A DNA stretch of 64,000 bases from Gordonia araii NBRC 100433 (GTDB taxonomy: Bacteria; Actinomycetota; Actinomycetes; Mycobacteriales; Mycobacteriaceae). Shown in pieces: positions 42,086 through 52,744 of the stretch. Both the position numbers and the translations under genes were made by a program. Position 1 is the first letter of the stretch, and every line of letters begins with the position of its first letter. Where the stretch lies: assembly GCF_000241265.1 (NCBI RefSeq), contig NZ_BAEE01000082.1, forward strand, positions 1-64,000, written 5' to 3'. Under the pieces are notes generated by a model, which saw nothing but the letters and a program-made list of their open reading frames with translations, was not told the DNA's origin and made no database searches.

Positions 42086-42091
42086 TACACT
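42086..42091 (+). promoter_or_regulatory. Leaderless-type -10 box of the winged-helix protein gene
   Basis: TACACT ends 6 nt before the GTG at 42098. Confidence 0.5.
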
Positions 42092-42097
42092 GGCCGC

Positions 42098-43306
42098 GTG
42101 CCAGCCCGACCGAGGATCACCGACGCGCAGCGCCGCGCCCGGCAGTGGCACCGGCAGCTGCTCGGCCGACACGAGTCGCCGCCGACCGTCGCGGACGTCG
42201 CCGACCGACTCGTCGCGCTGCACGCCACCACCGCGTCGACGGTCTATCTCTCGACGTGGGCGCGAACCCCGGCGCTGAAGATCGCCGATGTCGACGCCGC
42301 GCTCTACGCCGAGCGCAGCGTCGTGAAACACCTCGGCATGCGACGAACGCTGTTCGTGACGTCGCATCCCGTGCTCGACGAAGTGCTGGGCGCGGTGAGC
42401 GAACGCGTCGCGGCGTCGGAGCGGACCAATATGCTGCGCGACTTGCGGCGCAGTCCGGACGTCGACGATCCGGTGGCGTGGATCGACGAGGCGTGTGCCG
42501 CGGCCCTGGCGCAGTTGGCGAACGGGGAACCGCAGTCCACGGCACAGTTGCGCGATGCCGTGCCGATCCTCGGGCAGCGGATCGTCGTGTCCCCGGAGAA
42601 GTCGTGGGGCGGCCCGGTCGCCATGGCGCCTCGTGTCATGAACTATCTCTCGGCATCCGGTCGCGTCGTCCGCGGTCCCGACGACGCGGCCTGGTACAGC
42701 TCGCGGATCACCTGGCTGCCGATGGACCGATGGCTCGGGCGGAGCCCGCGCGAGCTGTCGGTCGACGACGGGCACGCCGGGCTGATCCGACGCTGGTTGC
42801 GGGTGTTCGGTCCCGGCACCGAGACCGACATCGTGTGGTGGCTCGGGTCGACCAAATCGGCCGTGCGACGCGCCCTGGCGGCGATCGACGCCGTCGAGGT
42901 CGACCTCGACGACGGTCAGGTCGGCTACGTGCTGCCCGATGACGTCGACACGAACGACCCGGATCCCGACGACGACGCGGTCGCGCTGCTGCCGGAACTG
43001 GACCCGACGACGATGGGCCACAAGCAGCGCGGGTTCTACCTCGGCGAGCTGGAGAAGCAACTGTTCGACAGCAACGGCAACGGCGGTACGACGGCCTGGT
43101 GGCGGGGGCGCGTCGTCGGCGGCTGGTACCCGCACGAGAACGGCGTGGAACTCGCCCTGTGCGAGGACGTTCCGGCGCGGGTCGAGCGCGAGCTGCGCGC
43201 CCGCGGCGAGGAGCTGGTGGCCTGGTGCGCACCGTCGCCGGTGCCGCGCGGAATCTACCTCGGCCCGATCCAGAAGCGGGGCGTCGCATCGGGCCGAGCG
43301 GGCTGA
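42098..43306 (+). CDS. HTH_42 winged-helix protein (AlkZ/YcaQ superfamily)
   Basis: The product (402 aa) belongs to the HTH_42 family of tandem winged helices that includes the DNA glycosylase AlkZ and the crosslink-repair enzyme YcaQ. The opening AQRRARQWHRQLL and VADVADRLVALHATTASTVY, the middle VMNYLSASGRVVR, WLGRSPRELSVDDGHAGLIR and the late LLPELDPTTMGHKQRGFYLG are typical of the actinobacterial branch. I cannot find the short QxQ catalytic motif of proven glycosylases with confidence. A DNA-repair glycosylase role is therefore possible but not shown. It starts with a leaderless-type box and ends 59 bp before phoP. Confidence 0.8.
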   Translation: MPARPRITDAQRRARQWHRQLLGRHESPPTVADVADRLVALHATTASTVYLSTWARTPALKIADVDAALYAERSVVKHLGMRRTLFVTSHPVLDEVLGAVSERVAASERTNMLRDLRRSPDVDDPVAWIDEACAAALAQLANGEPQSTAQLRDAVPILGQRIVVSPEKSWGGPVAMAPRVMNYLSASGRVVRGPDDAAWYSSRITWLPMDRWLGRSPRELSVDDGHAGLIRRWLRVFGPGTETDIVWWLGSTKSAVRRALAAIDAVEVDLDDGQVGYVLPDDVDTNDPDPDDDAVALLPELDPTTMGHKQRGFYLGELEKQLFDSNGNGGTTAWWRGRVVGGWYPHENGVELALCEDVPARVERELRARGEELVAWCAPSPVPRGIYLGPIQKRGVASGRAG

Positions 43307-43365
43307 CAGGTTTCTCACAGCTTATTCGCAGGCGAGGGTTGCCGGGGCGGTTCACACTGGGACCC

Positions 43366-44067
43366 ATGAATGCTGCGAAGGATGCCCGGGTGCTGGTCGT
43401 CGACGACGAGGAGAACATCCGCGAACTGCTCAGCGTCTCGCTCAAATTCCAGGGGTACGACGTGCAGACCGCGGCGAACGGGCCCGAGGCGCTCGACCTG
43501 TGCCGCACGAACCGTCCCGACTTGCTCGTGCTCGACGTCATGATGCCGGGCATGGACGGGTTCGGGTTGCTCAAGCGGTTGCGCGACGACGGTATCGAGG
43601 CACCCGCGCTGTTCCTCTCGGCCCGCGACTCGGTGGCCGACAAGGTGAACGGACTGACCATCGGCGGCGACGACTACGTCACCAAGCCGTTCAGCCTGGA
43701 GGAGGTGGTGGCGCGCCTGGAGGTAATGCTGCGGCGCTCCGGTTTCGTCGACCCCGCCGAGCGGTCGACGCGCATCGTCTTCTCCGACATCGAACTCGAC
43801 GACGAGACGCACGAGGTCTGGAAGAACGGTGAACTGGTCGCGCTGTCGCCGACCGAGTTCACGCTCCTGCGGTACTTCATGGTGAACGCGGGCACCGTGC
43901 TGTCCAAGCCGCGCATCCTCGACCACGTCTGGAACTACGATTTCGGCGGCGACGTCAACGTGGTCGAGTCCTACGTCTCCTACCTGCGCCGCAAGGTCGA
44001 CACCGGCGAGAAGCGGCTCATCCACACGTTGCGCGGCGTCGGGTACGTCATGCGCGAGCCCCGCTGA
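43366..44067 (+). CDS. phoP: Response regulator PhoP
   Basis: The product (233 aa) is an OmpR-type regulator. The receiver domain (about residues 8-120) has the acidic pair VVDDEENI, the phosphorylated Asp57 in LVLDVMMPGMDG, and the Lys in YVTKPFS. The winged-helix domain (about 135-230) has ALSPTEFTLLRYFMVNAGTV, VVESYVSYLRRKVD and LRGVGYVMR. By synteny with HIT and adhB genes and by sequence it is the counterpart of M. tuberculosis PhoP, which controls lipid, pH and stress genes. phoR follows after 8 nt. The ribosome binding site is weak (GGGACC). Confidence 0.92.
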   Translation: MNAAKDARVLVVDDEENIRELLSVSLKFQGYDVQTAANGPEALDLCRTNRPDLLVLDVMMPGMDGFGLLKRLRDDGIEAPALFLSARDSVADKVNGLTIGGDDYVTKPFSLEEVVARLEVMLRRSGFVDPAERSTRIVFSDIELDDETHEVWKNGELVALSPTEFTLLRYFMVNAGTVLSKPRILDHVWNYDFGGDVNVVESYVSYLRRKVDTGEKRLIHTLRGVGYVMREPR

Positions 44068-44075
44068 GGCGCGCC

Positions 44076-45503
44076 GTGTCCCGCCTTCCGCTCCGCGTCT
44101 CGCTGGTGGCCCTGACGATGCTGCTCGTCATCGCGGGCCTGACGGTGTCGGGTTTCCTGGTGAGCCGCGCCATGAGCGACGACCTCTACCGCCGCGTCGA
44201 TTCCCAGCTGACGCAGGCCGTCGAAACCTGGGCCCGGCCGCGCGACCCCAACGTCGGCAACCAGCGGGGGCCGGCGAACGCCCGGCGCCCACCGTCGCAG
44301 TACTACGTGCGCATCGCGCTGGGCGACGGCGTGATGGTGCGCAACAACGACTCCGGCTATGAGCCGGACGTCTCGATGGTCGAGGACAACGCCGCCGAGC
44401 GCTTCGGCCCGGTCACCGTTCCCTCGGTGGAGCCGGGCGGACCGGATTGGCGAGTCGTCAAGTCCAGCAACCCCGACGGCGAATCCATCGTGGCGATGCC
44501 GCTGACGATGCTCGACACCACCCTGTCGAGGCTGGTCCGTCTCCAGATGCTCGTCGGCGCGATCGTCGTGCTTATTCTCGGTGTGCTGGGTTACCTGCTG
44601 GTGCGGACCAGTCTCCGGCCGCTGCGCCGCGTCGAGGAGACGGCGCAGGCGATCGCCGACGGCGACCTGCACGAGCGCATCCCGGAATCACCATCGAACA
44701 CCGAGGTCGGGAGTCTGTCGAACTCGCTCAACCAGATGCTCGCGCAGATCCAGCACGCCTTCGCCGCGACCGAAGCCTCCGAACGGCAGGCGCGTGCGTC
44801 GGAGGAAAAGATGCGGCGGTTCGTCGCCGACGCCGGCCACGAACTGCGCACCCCGCTGACGTCGATCAAGGGTTTCGCCGAGCTGTACCAGCAGGGCGCG
44901 GTGACCGACGCCGACGACGCTTTCCGACGGGTCAACGACGAGGCGACGCGGATGAGCCTGCTCGTCTCGGATCTGCTGATGCTCGCGCATCTGGATGCGG
45001 CGCGGCCCGTCGAGAAGGCGACGGTGAAGGTCGGCGACCTGGTGGCCGAGGCGGTTCTCTCCGCACAGGCCGCGGCACCCGACCGGGTCATCGACGTCGA
45101 AGTCCCCGAGGTGTCGCCCGTCGTCCTCGGCGATCACCCGCGCCTGATGCAGGTGGTGCGCAACCTGATCAACAACGCGGTCGCCCACACCCCGCCGTCG
45201 GCGACGGTGACGGTGACGGTCGCGCAGACGGCCGGAAAGGTGCGCATCGAGGTGCGCGACACCGGGCAGGGGCTGACCGCCGACGAGGCGGCGCAGGTGT
45301 TCGACCGGTTCTACCGCGGCGACACGTCACGGCACCGCGGCTCGTCGGGCGGCGGCAACGGACTCGGGCTGTCGATCGTGTCGGCGCTGGTCGCCGCGCA
45401 CGGCGGCGAGGTCGGCGTCGAGTCGGAACCCGGGCAGGGCGCGACCTTCTGGGTCGAGCTACCCGCCATCGACGCGCAAGTTCACCAGTCGCTCTCGTCG
45501 TAG
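44076..45503 (+). CDS. phoR: Sensor histidine kinase PhoR
   Basis: The product (475 aa) is a membrane kinase. TM1 spans about residues 6-29 (VSLVALTMLLVIAGLTVSGF). A sensor domain of about 120 residues lies outside. TM2 is about 150-172 (LQMLVGAIVVLILGVLGYLL), followed by a HAMP domain. The HisKA helix contains phospho-His255 (FVADAGHELRTPLTSIKGFA), and the ATPase domain has NLINNAVAHT, RDTGQGL, FYRGDTSRHRG and GNGLGLSIV. It starts at GTG, 8 nt after phoP, in one operon. Its last 22 bp overlap the end of the convergent alcohol dehydrogenase gene. Confidence 0.92.
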   Translation: MSRLPLRVSLVALTMLLVIAGLTVSGFLVSRAMSDDLYRRVDSQLTQAVETWARPRDPNVGNQRGPANARRPPSQYYVRIALGDGVMVRNNDSGYEPDVSMVEDNAAERFGPVTVPSVEPGGPDWRVVKSSNPDGESIVAMPLTMLDTTLSRLVRLQMLVGAIVVLILGVLGYLLVRTSLRPLRRVEETAQAIADGDLHERIPESPSNTEVGSLSNSLNQMLAQIQHAFAATEASERQARASEEKMRRFVADAGHELRTPLTSIKGFAELYQQGAVTDADDAFRRVNDEATRMSLLVSDLLMLAHLDAARPVEKATVKVGDLVAEAVLSAQAAAPDRVIDVEVPEVSPVVLGDHPRLMQVVRNLINNAVAHTPPSATVTVTVAQTAGKVRIEVRDTGQGLTADEAAQVFDRFYRGDTSRHRGSSGGGNGLGLSIVSALVAAHGGEVGVESEPGQGATFWVELPAIDAQVHQSLSS

Positions 45504-46606
45504 ACGACCATGCCGCGGATGTTGTTGCCCTCCAGCATGTCGTCGTAGGCCTTGTTGATGTCTTCGAGACGGTAGGTCTGGGTCACCAGATCGGCCAGGT
45601 TCAGCATCCCCGCGCGGTACTCGTTGAGGAGTTTGGGCACCTGGGTGCGCGGCCCGGCGCCCCCGAAGATCGCGCCCTGCACCTTCTTCTGCATCAGCGT
45701 GAGGTCGAAGAGGTTCAGCTTGACGTCCATCGCCTGGAAGTCGCCCATGCCGACGACGACGGTCTGCCCGCCCTTCGCGACCATGGCCATCGCCTGGGCG
45801 ACGTGCTCGCCCTTGATCTCGCCGACGGTGAGGATGACGGTGTTCGCCATCTGACCCCAGGTCATCTCGCCGACGGCGGGGAGGGCCGCTTCCATGCTCT
45901 CGAACGTGTGCGTCGCGCCGAGCTTCTCGGCCATGTCCCGTTTGAACTTCACCGGGTCGACGGCCACCACGTGCCGCGCGCCGGCCGCCTTCGCGCCCTG
46001 CACGGAGTTGATGCCGACGCCGCCGATGCCGACGATGACCACGGTGTCCCCGGGTCGGGTGCCGCCGATCTCGGTGGCCGAACCCCAGCCGGTAGCGACC
46101 CCGCAGCCCAGGAGCGCGGCCTCTTTGAGTGGGATGTCGTCCTCGATCTTCACCAGCGATGCCTGGTTGACCGTGATGTAGGGCGAGAAAGTGCCGAGCA
46201 GACACATCTGGGTCAGCCCCTCGCCGTTGAGGGTGACGCGGTGAGTCTTGTCCGAGATCGATAGCCCGGTCAGCAGTCCGGCGCCCTCGTCGCAGATGTT
46301 CTGCGCGCCCCGGGAACACGGCCCGCACACGCCGCAGGCGGGGATGAAGGCGGTGACCACGTGGTCGCCCTCCTGGAAGCGGGTGACACCGGCACCGACC
46401 TTGACGACGGTGCCCGCGCCCTCGTGGCCGCCGACGACGGGCATCGGTGCCGGGCTCTGACCCGTCCTCAGGTGGTGGTCGGAGTGGCAGAGACCGGAAC
46501 TGACGAGTTTCACCTGCACCTCGCCGTCCACCGGGTCGCCCAGCTCGACTTCTTCGATCTTCCATTCTTCGTTGACGCCGTGGAGTACCGCTGCTTTCGT
46601 CTTCAT
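45482..46606 (-). CDS. adhB: Zinc-dependent alcohol dehydrogenase (AdhB-type)
   Basis: The product (374 aa) is a medium-chain dehydrogenase, of the size and type of the NDMA-dependent or AdhB enzymes of actinobacteria. The catalytic zinc ligands are in GLCHSDHHL, GGHEGAG and the later GCGVATGWG. The structural zinc cysteines are in FIPACGVCGPCSRGAQNIC. The nucleotide motif is VIVGIGGVGINSVQGA. It converts primary alcohols to aldehydes, with a possible role in mycothiol-linked formaldehyde handling. The gene is the counterpart of Rv0761c, close to phoPR as in M. tuberculosis. The start is ATG 46606; an upstream in-frame ATG (46639) is less likely. Confidence 0.92.
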   Translation of the reverse strand: MKTKAAVLHGVNEEWKIEEVELGDPVDGEVQVKLVSSGLCHSDHHLRTGQSPAPMPVVGGHEGAGTVVKVGAGVTRFQEGDHVVTAFIPACGVCGPCSRGAQNICDEGAGLLTGLSISDKTHRVTLNGEGLTQMCLLGTFSPYITVNQASLVKIEDDIPLKEAALLGCGVATGWGSATEIGGTRPGDTVVIVGIGGVGINSVQGAKAAGARHVVAVDPVKFKRDMAEKLGATHTFESMEAALPAVGEMTWGQMANTVILTVGEIKGEHVAQAMAMVAKGGQTVVVGMGDFQAMDVKLNLFDLTLMQKKVQGAIFGGAGPRTQVPKLLNEYRAGMLNLADLVTQTYRLEDINKAYDDMLEGNNIRGMVVYDESDW

Positions 46607-46724
46607 AGCCGTAGTGTGCTCCGGCGCGTGGCGACTCATGGCCGGTTCGGCATAAGTCGTGCAAGGTTGCCCTTACCCGGTGCGGTGATTGACATCGCGG
46701 GCGTTGTCGGTTGGCATGGGGGCC

Positions 46725-47153
46725 ATGCCTTCAGTCTTCTCGATGATCATCAACGGTGACCTGCCCGGCCGGTTCGTGTGGCGCGACGAGCGCGCCGTGG
46801 TCTTCCTGACCATCAACCCGGTGACCACCGGGCACGTGCTCGTCGTACCCGTCGACGAGGTCGACCATTGGGAGTCGGTCGAGGCCGGATTGTTCGATCA
46901 CCTCACCGATGTCGCGCGCACGCTGGGGCAGGCGGTGAAGCAGGGTTTCGACGCTCCGCGCGCCGGTCTGATCATCGCGGGGATGGAAGTGCCGCACCTG
47001 CACCTGCACGTCTTCCCGGCGTGGAAGCTCGAAGACTTCTCGTTCGCCGCGGCGGACCCGGACCCCGATCCCGCCGACCTCGACCGGGCCGCCGAGACGA
47101 TCCGGCAGACCCTGCGCGAGATGGGGCACGGCGAGTTCGTCCCCGACGCCTGA
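46725..47153 (+). CDS. HIT-family nucleotide hydrolase (Rv0759c-type)
   Basis: The product (142 aa) has the histidine triad motif in MEVPHLHLHVFPAW, with the catalytic His in the middle. The N-terminal SMIINGDLPGRFVWRDERAV and PVTTGHVLVVPVDEVDHW are typical. HIT proteins hydrolyse adenosine phosphoramidates or dinucleoside polyphosphates; the exact substrate is open. Homology with Rv0759c fixes the ATG at 46725 over the ATGs at 46689 and 46716. It is divergent from adhB with 118 bp between starts. Confidence 0.9.
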   Translation: MPSVFSMIINGDLPGRFVWRDERAVVFLTINPVTTGHVLVVPVDEVDHWESVEAGLFDHLTDVARTLGQAVKQGFDAPRAGLIIAGMEVPHLHLHVFPAWKLEDFSFAAADPDPDPADLDRAAETIRQTLREMGHGEFVPDA

Positions 47154-47161
47154 GTTCGCCG

Positions 47162-47232
47162 ACAATTTTGTCGTCTCAGCGAGGGCTCGTGGACATAGTG
47201 ACCACCAGGTGCCGGAGCGACGACAAAGTTGT
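47162..47232. repeat. Palindromic element, left copy, flanking the AbiEi/DUF559 gene
   Basis: The arms ACAATTTTGTCGTC (47162-47175) and GACGACAAAGTTGT (47219-47232) are inverted repeats matching at 13 of 14 positions. The centre contains CGTGGACATAGTGACC, identical to the right copy at 48085-48153. The element ends 8 bp before the gene's stop codon. Confidence 0.8.
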
Positions 47233-47240
47233 GCGGGTCG

Positions 47241-48041
47241 CTATCGGATCCGATGTCGGCGGGGACGGGTGACGGCCCGGATGTCGGCGAGTACGGCCGG
47301 CCAGTCGTAGAGGATGTCGTCGTAGGTGAGGCGCATCGTCAGCCAACCGTTGACCAGGGCGGTCCGGTCGCGCCGCCGGTCGTTGCGATAGTTCCGCAAG
47401 CTCGTGTGGTGCAGCTTGCTGTCGCACTCGATCAGTAGCCGTCCGATGCGCAGGTCGACTCGGCCCACCCCGCGGATCTGTGGCTGCACGACGACGTCGT
47501 AGTGGAGTGACCGCAGACGCACACGCGCGATGGACTCCGTGCCCGATTGTGCGCGTCCGTCGCATCGGTCGAGCAGACGCCGGTTGGGTGGGCTGACCGT
47601 TTCGCCCAGAATCGCCCGCAGCTCGTCGACCGACTTTCCGCGCTGGTTGAGATACGAGTCGGCGGCGGCGATCCAGTCCTCGTCCGACATGCAGCGTGTG
47701 GCGCAGGCGAGGGCGAGTTCGGCCGAGTCGACGGCGGTGTCAACCGGGTACGGCCCGCCCGCGGGATGGCAGAAGTCGTGCCGCTGCAGGTGCTTCGACC
47801 CCCGCACGTGCAGCGAGCCGTATCCGGGGGCGACCCAGAGGCCGTGGTGGTCGAGCGCGCTCACGCAACTCATCGCTCCGCCTCGAATCACCGCCTCCAC
47901 GACGTCGGTCCGGGCGCCGTCGTTCGCGTACCAGCCATGCCGCAGCCGACGCAGGTCGCCGTGCTGGACAGCGAGCCGGATCGAGCGATTGGTCTCGCCG
48001 GATCGAAGCAGTTGTTTGCGGGTGTAGACGCCGGTGTCCAT
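47241..48041 (-). CDS. AbiEi-type antitoxin domain fused to a DUF559 nuclease-like domain
   Basis: The product (266 aa) begins with an AbiEi_4-type winged helix (about residues 1-50: VYTRKQLLRSGETNRSIRLA and QHGDLRRLRHGWYA). This is the DNA-binding part of antitoxins of type IV systems. A middle region follows (ALDHHGLWVAPGYGSLHVRG). The C-terminus is a DUF559/Vsr-like, restriction-endonuclease-fold domain (VGRVDLRIGRLLIECDSKLH with the Asp and Glu-x-Asp metal positions, then NDRRRDRTALVNGWLTMRLT). No AbiEii toxin gene lies nearby. The gene is bracketed by two copies of a palindromic element. The start is ATG 48041 or GTG 48047. Confidence 0.8.
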   Translation of the reverse strand: MDTGVYTRKQLLRSGETNRSIRLAVQHGDLRRLRHGWYANDGARTDVVEAVIRGGAMSCVSALDHHGLWVAPGYGSLHVRGSKHLQRHDFCHPAGGPYPVDTAVDSAELALACATRCMSDEDWIAAADSYLNQRGKSVDELRAILGETVSPPNRRLLDRCDGRAQSGTESIARVRLRSLHYDVVVQPQIRGVGRVDLRIGRLLIECDSKLHHTSLRNYRNDRRRDRTALVNGWLTMRLTYDDILYDWPAVLADIRAVTRPRRHRIR

Positions 48042-48084
48042 GCCCACTTAGACGCACGGGCGCCGCGGGCGGATCCCTGGCGAC

Positions 48085-48153
48085 CAATTTCGTCGTCCCA
48101 GCGGCGGCGCGTGGACATAGTGACCGCGCCGCCGTCCTCCGACGACGAAATTG
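48085..48153. repeat. Palindromic element, right copy, flanking the AbiEi/DUF559 gene
   Basis: CAATTTCGTCGTC (48085-48097) and GACGACGAAATTG (48141-48153) are perfect inverted arms. Inside them CGGCGGCGCG pairs with CGCGCCGCCG around TGGACATAGTGAC, so the whole can fold into a nested hairpin. It ends 9 bp before the stop codon of the recQ-like gene. Confidence 0.82.
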
Positions 48154-48162
48154 TTCGGCGAC

Positions 48163-50265
<2,103 letters not shown>

Positions 50266-50337
50266 GGCGTCGACCCTAGCGAGGTCTCCCGACACATCGT
50301 CGGCGACGCGGGATGGGCAGTCCGCAACCCGGCCCAG

Positions 50338-50343
50338 TAAGGT
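50338..50343 (+). promoter_or_regulatory. Leaderless-type -10 box of purD
   Basis: TAAGGT ends 8 nt before the GTG at 50352. This favours that GTG over the ATG-like frame start at 50313. Confidence 0.42.
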
Positions 50344-50351
50344 CAGCAGAC

Positions 50352-51605
50352 GTGCGCGTACTCGTCATCGGCTCGGGCGGCCGTGAACACGCCCTGCTCC
50401 TCGGACTTGCGGCCGATCCGTCGGTCACCGAACTCTTCGCCGCACCGGGCAACGCCGGGACGGAGGCCATCGCGGCCAGCCACCCGGTCGACATCGCCTC
50501 CGGCGAGGCGGTCGCCGCGCTGGCGCGCAAGCTCGACGTCGACCTGGTCGTCATCGGACCCGAGGTGCCCCTGGTGCTCGGTGTCGCCGATGCCCTGCGC
50601 GACGCCGGGATCGCCACCTTCGGTCCAGGCGCCGCGGCCGCGCAGATCGAAGGTTCCAAGGCGTTCGCCAAGGAGGTGATGGCCGCCGCGGGCGTGCGCA
50701 CCGCACACGCCGAGGTCGTCGACAACCCGGCCAATCTCGATGCGGCGCTCGACCGTTTCGGACCGACCTGGGTCGTCAAGGACGACGGTCTCGCCGCCGG
50801 CAAGGGCGTCGTCGTCACCACCGACCGGGCCAAAGCGCGCGACCACGCAGCCGAATGCCTGGAATCGGGCCACCCGGTCCTCCTCGAGTCCTTCCTCGAC
50901 GGGCCGGAGGTGTCGTTGTTCTGCCTGGTCGACGGGGAGACGGTGGTGCCGCTCATTCCCGCGCAGGACCACAAGCGCGTCGGCAACGGCGACACCGGAC
51001 CCAACACGGGAGGCATGGGTGCGTACACGCCGTTGCCGTGGCTGCCCGACGAGACCGTTGCGCAGATCGTCGAGGAAATCGTGAAGCCGGTCGCGGCCGA
51101 ACTGGTCGCGCGCGGTACCCCGTTCAACGGCCTGTTGTACGCCGGCCTGGCGATCGGCGCCGACGGTCCGGCCGTCGTCGAGTTCAACGCCCGATTCGGC
51201 GACCCGGAGACGCAGGCGGTGCTAGCGCTGCTGAAGTCGCCGCTGGGGCAGGCGCTCTACGCCACGGCGACGGGCGCCCTCGCCGATCTGCCGCCGCTCG
51301 AATGGGACGAGGGCGCGGCCGTCACCGTCGTGCTCGCCGCGGAGAACTATCCCGCACGTCCGCGCACCGGCGATGTCATCACCGGTTCGGAGGGGGAGGG
51401 GATCCGGCACGCCGGAACCGCGCGCAACAGCGACGGGCAGGTCGTGTCCGCCGGCGGTCGCGTGCTCGCCGTCGTCGGGACGGGTCCCGACCTCGCCGCC
51501 GCGCGCGAACAGGCCTATTCGCGGCTCGCCGGCGTCAAGCTGCCCGGCGGGCATTACCGCGACGACATCGGCCAGGCGGCGCTGGAAGGCCGCATCACCG
51601 TGTGA
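50352..51605 (+). CDS. purD: Phosphoribosylamine-glycine ligase
   Basis: The product (417 aa) joins phosphoribosylamine and glycine with ATP, the second step of purine synthesis. ATP-grasp landmarks are [13 protein letters not shown] at the N-terminus, [47 protein letters not shown] and [14 protein letters not shown]. The start GTG follows a TAAGGT box. It lies divergent from the recQ-like gene with 86 bp between the starts. The esterase gene ends 9 bp after it on the other strand, so purD is monocistronic. Confidence 0.95.
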   Translation: MRVLVIGSGGREHALLLGLAADPSVTELFAAPGNAGTEAIAASHPVDIASGEAVAALARKLDVDLVVIGPEVPLVLGVADALRDAGIATFGPGAAAAQIEGSKAFAKEVMAAAGVRTAHAEVVDNPANLDAALDRFGPTWVVKDDGLAAGKGVVVTTDRAKARDHAAECLESGHPVLLESFLDGPEVSLFCLVDGETVVPLIPAQDHKRVGNGDTGPNTGGMGAYTPLPWLPDETVAQIVEEIVKPVAAELVARGTPFNGLLYAGLAIGADGPAVVEFNARFGDPETQAVLALLKSPLGQALYATATGALADLPPLEWDEGAAVTVVLAAENYPARPRTGDVITGSEGEGIRHAGTARNSDGQVVSAGGRVLAVVGTGPDLAAAREQAYSRLAGVKLPGGHYRDDIGQAALEGRITV

Positions 51606-51614
51606 TGCCGCTGG

Positions 51615-52586
51615 TCAGCGGGTGAGGTTGCGCCCGAGGAACATCACGTGGTCGGGGAGCACGCTGCGCCAGTAGCGATTGCCGTGGCCGCCAGCCGTTG
51701 CGGCGAAGGCGGCGGGCGGATGTAGATCCGCCGCCCACTGGCGGGTGTAGGTAAAGAACTGGTCGCTGGTGCCGATCGTGATCATCAGCGGGATCTTGGC
51801 GAAGGCCTTCTGCTGGCCGAACAGCGAATTCGCCTGGTAGTCCTCGAAGGAGTCGAAGGCACGCGGCGGGAAGTTGTGCGGGTCGGCCCAGAGCGCGGGT
51901 GAACTCACCGAGATCGCGGCGACCCGGGGCGCTCCGACGAGGGCGCCGAGACGCAGCGCCCCGTAGCCGCCCATCGACCAGCCGTGCAGGCCGATCCGTT
52001 CGGTGGACAGGTTGAGTTCGGGGTTGCTCGCGAGCATCGGCAAGAACTCGTCGAGGACCATCGCGCCGGCGTCGGCCCCGGTGACGCGCCGGTGCCAATA
52101 GTTCTCGGCGCCGTCGACGGCGGCCAGCGCGAATGGCGGATTGCCCTCGTCGACGTAGGACTGCAGCACGTTCTGCATCTGCAGCTTCCGCCCGAAGATC
52201 GAGCGCTCGTTGGTATTGAGCGCGTGCAGCACGACGACGACGGGCAGCTTGCCGTTGACACCGTTCGGCCGTGCCACCGCCCACCGGGTCGGGCGGCCCA
52301 GCATCTTCGCGGACACGAAGCTGCCGGTGATGACCGGTGGACCGGGGACCGGCCGGGCGTCCTGGGTCTCCGACGGCAGCACGTCGTCGGCCTGGGCCTG
52401 TTCGTCGAGGTCCTGTTCGGCGGCGGCGGGTCTGGTCGCCTCGGACGACGAGCAGGCGGTGATGCCGGCCAGCGCGGCGGCACTCAGGCCGGCGATCAGC
52501 GCGTTGCGCCGCGACAGGACGAAGGCGCCGGAGTCGTCGGGCGCGGGGGCGGCCGACGGTTCGGGGAGGGGGGAAGTCGCAGTCAT
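51615..52586 (-). CDS. Tat-type lipoprotein esterase (Rv0774c-type)
   Basis: The product (323 aa) has the twin-arginine motif LSRRNALIAG and a lipobox ending at Cys45 (ITACSSS), so a folded, lipid-anchored extracellular enzyme is expected. The esterase-D-like alpha/beta hydrolase domain has the oxyanion strand VVVVLHALNTNER, the nucleophile elbow HGWSMGGYGAL and a His near the end (TAGGHGNRYW). The family includes the antigen-85-like and esterase D proteins. M. tuberculosis Rv0774c, a lipid esterase, occupies the same place behind purD. The substrate here is unproven. Confidence 0.87.
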   Translation of the reverse strand: MTATSPLPEPSAAPAPDDSGAFVLSRRNALIAGLSAAALAGITACSSSEATRPAAAEQDLDEQAQADDVLPSETQDARPVPGPPVITGSFVSAKMLGRPTRWAVARPNGVNGKLPVVVVLHALNTNERSIFGRKLQMQNVLQSYVDEGNPPFALAAVDGAENYWHRRVTGADAGAMVLDEFLPMLASNPELNLSTERIGLHGWSMGGYGALRLGALVGAPRVAAISVSSPALWADPHNFPPRAFDSFEDYQANSLFGQQKAFAKIPLMITIGTSDQFFTYTRQWAADLHPPAAFAATAGGHGNRYWRSVLPDHVMFLGRNLTR

Positions 52587-52744
52587 ATCGAGATCAAAGA
52601 ATACGCAGCCTTGCTGACAGCTAGATGAGCACGCGCCGCGCCGGTAAAGAAGTGACAGATGGTGATTGGCGTCGGGTCCCGCGATACCCGCGCCGTAAAC
52701 TGTGAGCCAAGTCGCAAACATCTCGCCAGGAAGTCAGGTGCGCC

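Noticed and set aside
40604-43318. Very long minus-strand open frame (about 900 codons) over the lipase-like and winged-helix genes
   Set aside because: It is antisense to two clear genes with signal peptide and family matches, has low-complexity arginine-rich content and no recognisable domain.
47241-48041. Complete type IV toxin-antitoxin system
   Set aside because: Only an AbiEi-like domain is present. The neighbours are a HIT protein and a RecQ-like helicase, and no AbiEii nucleotidyltransferase-type toxin is encoded.
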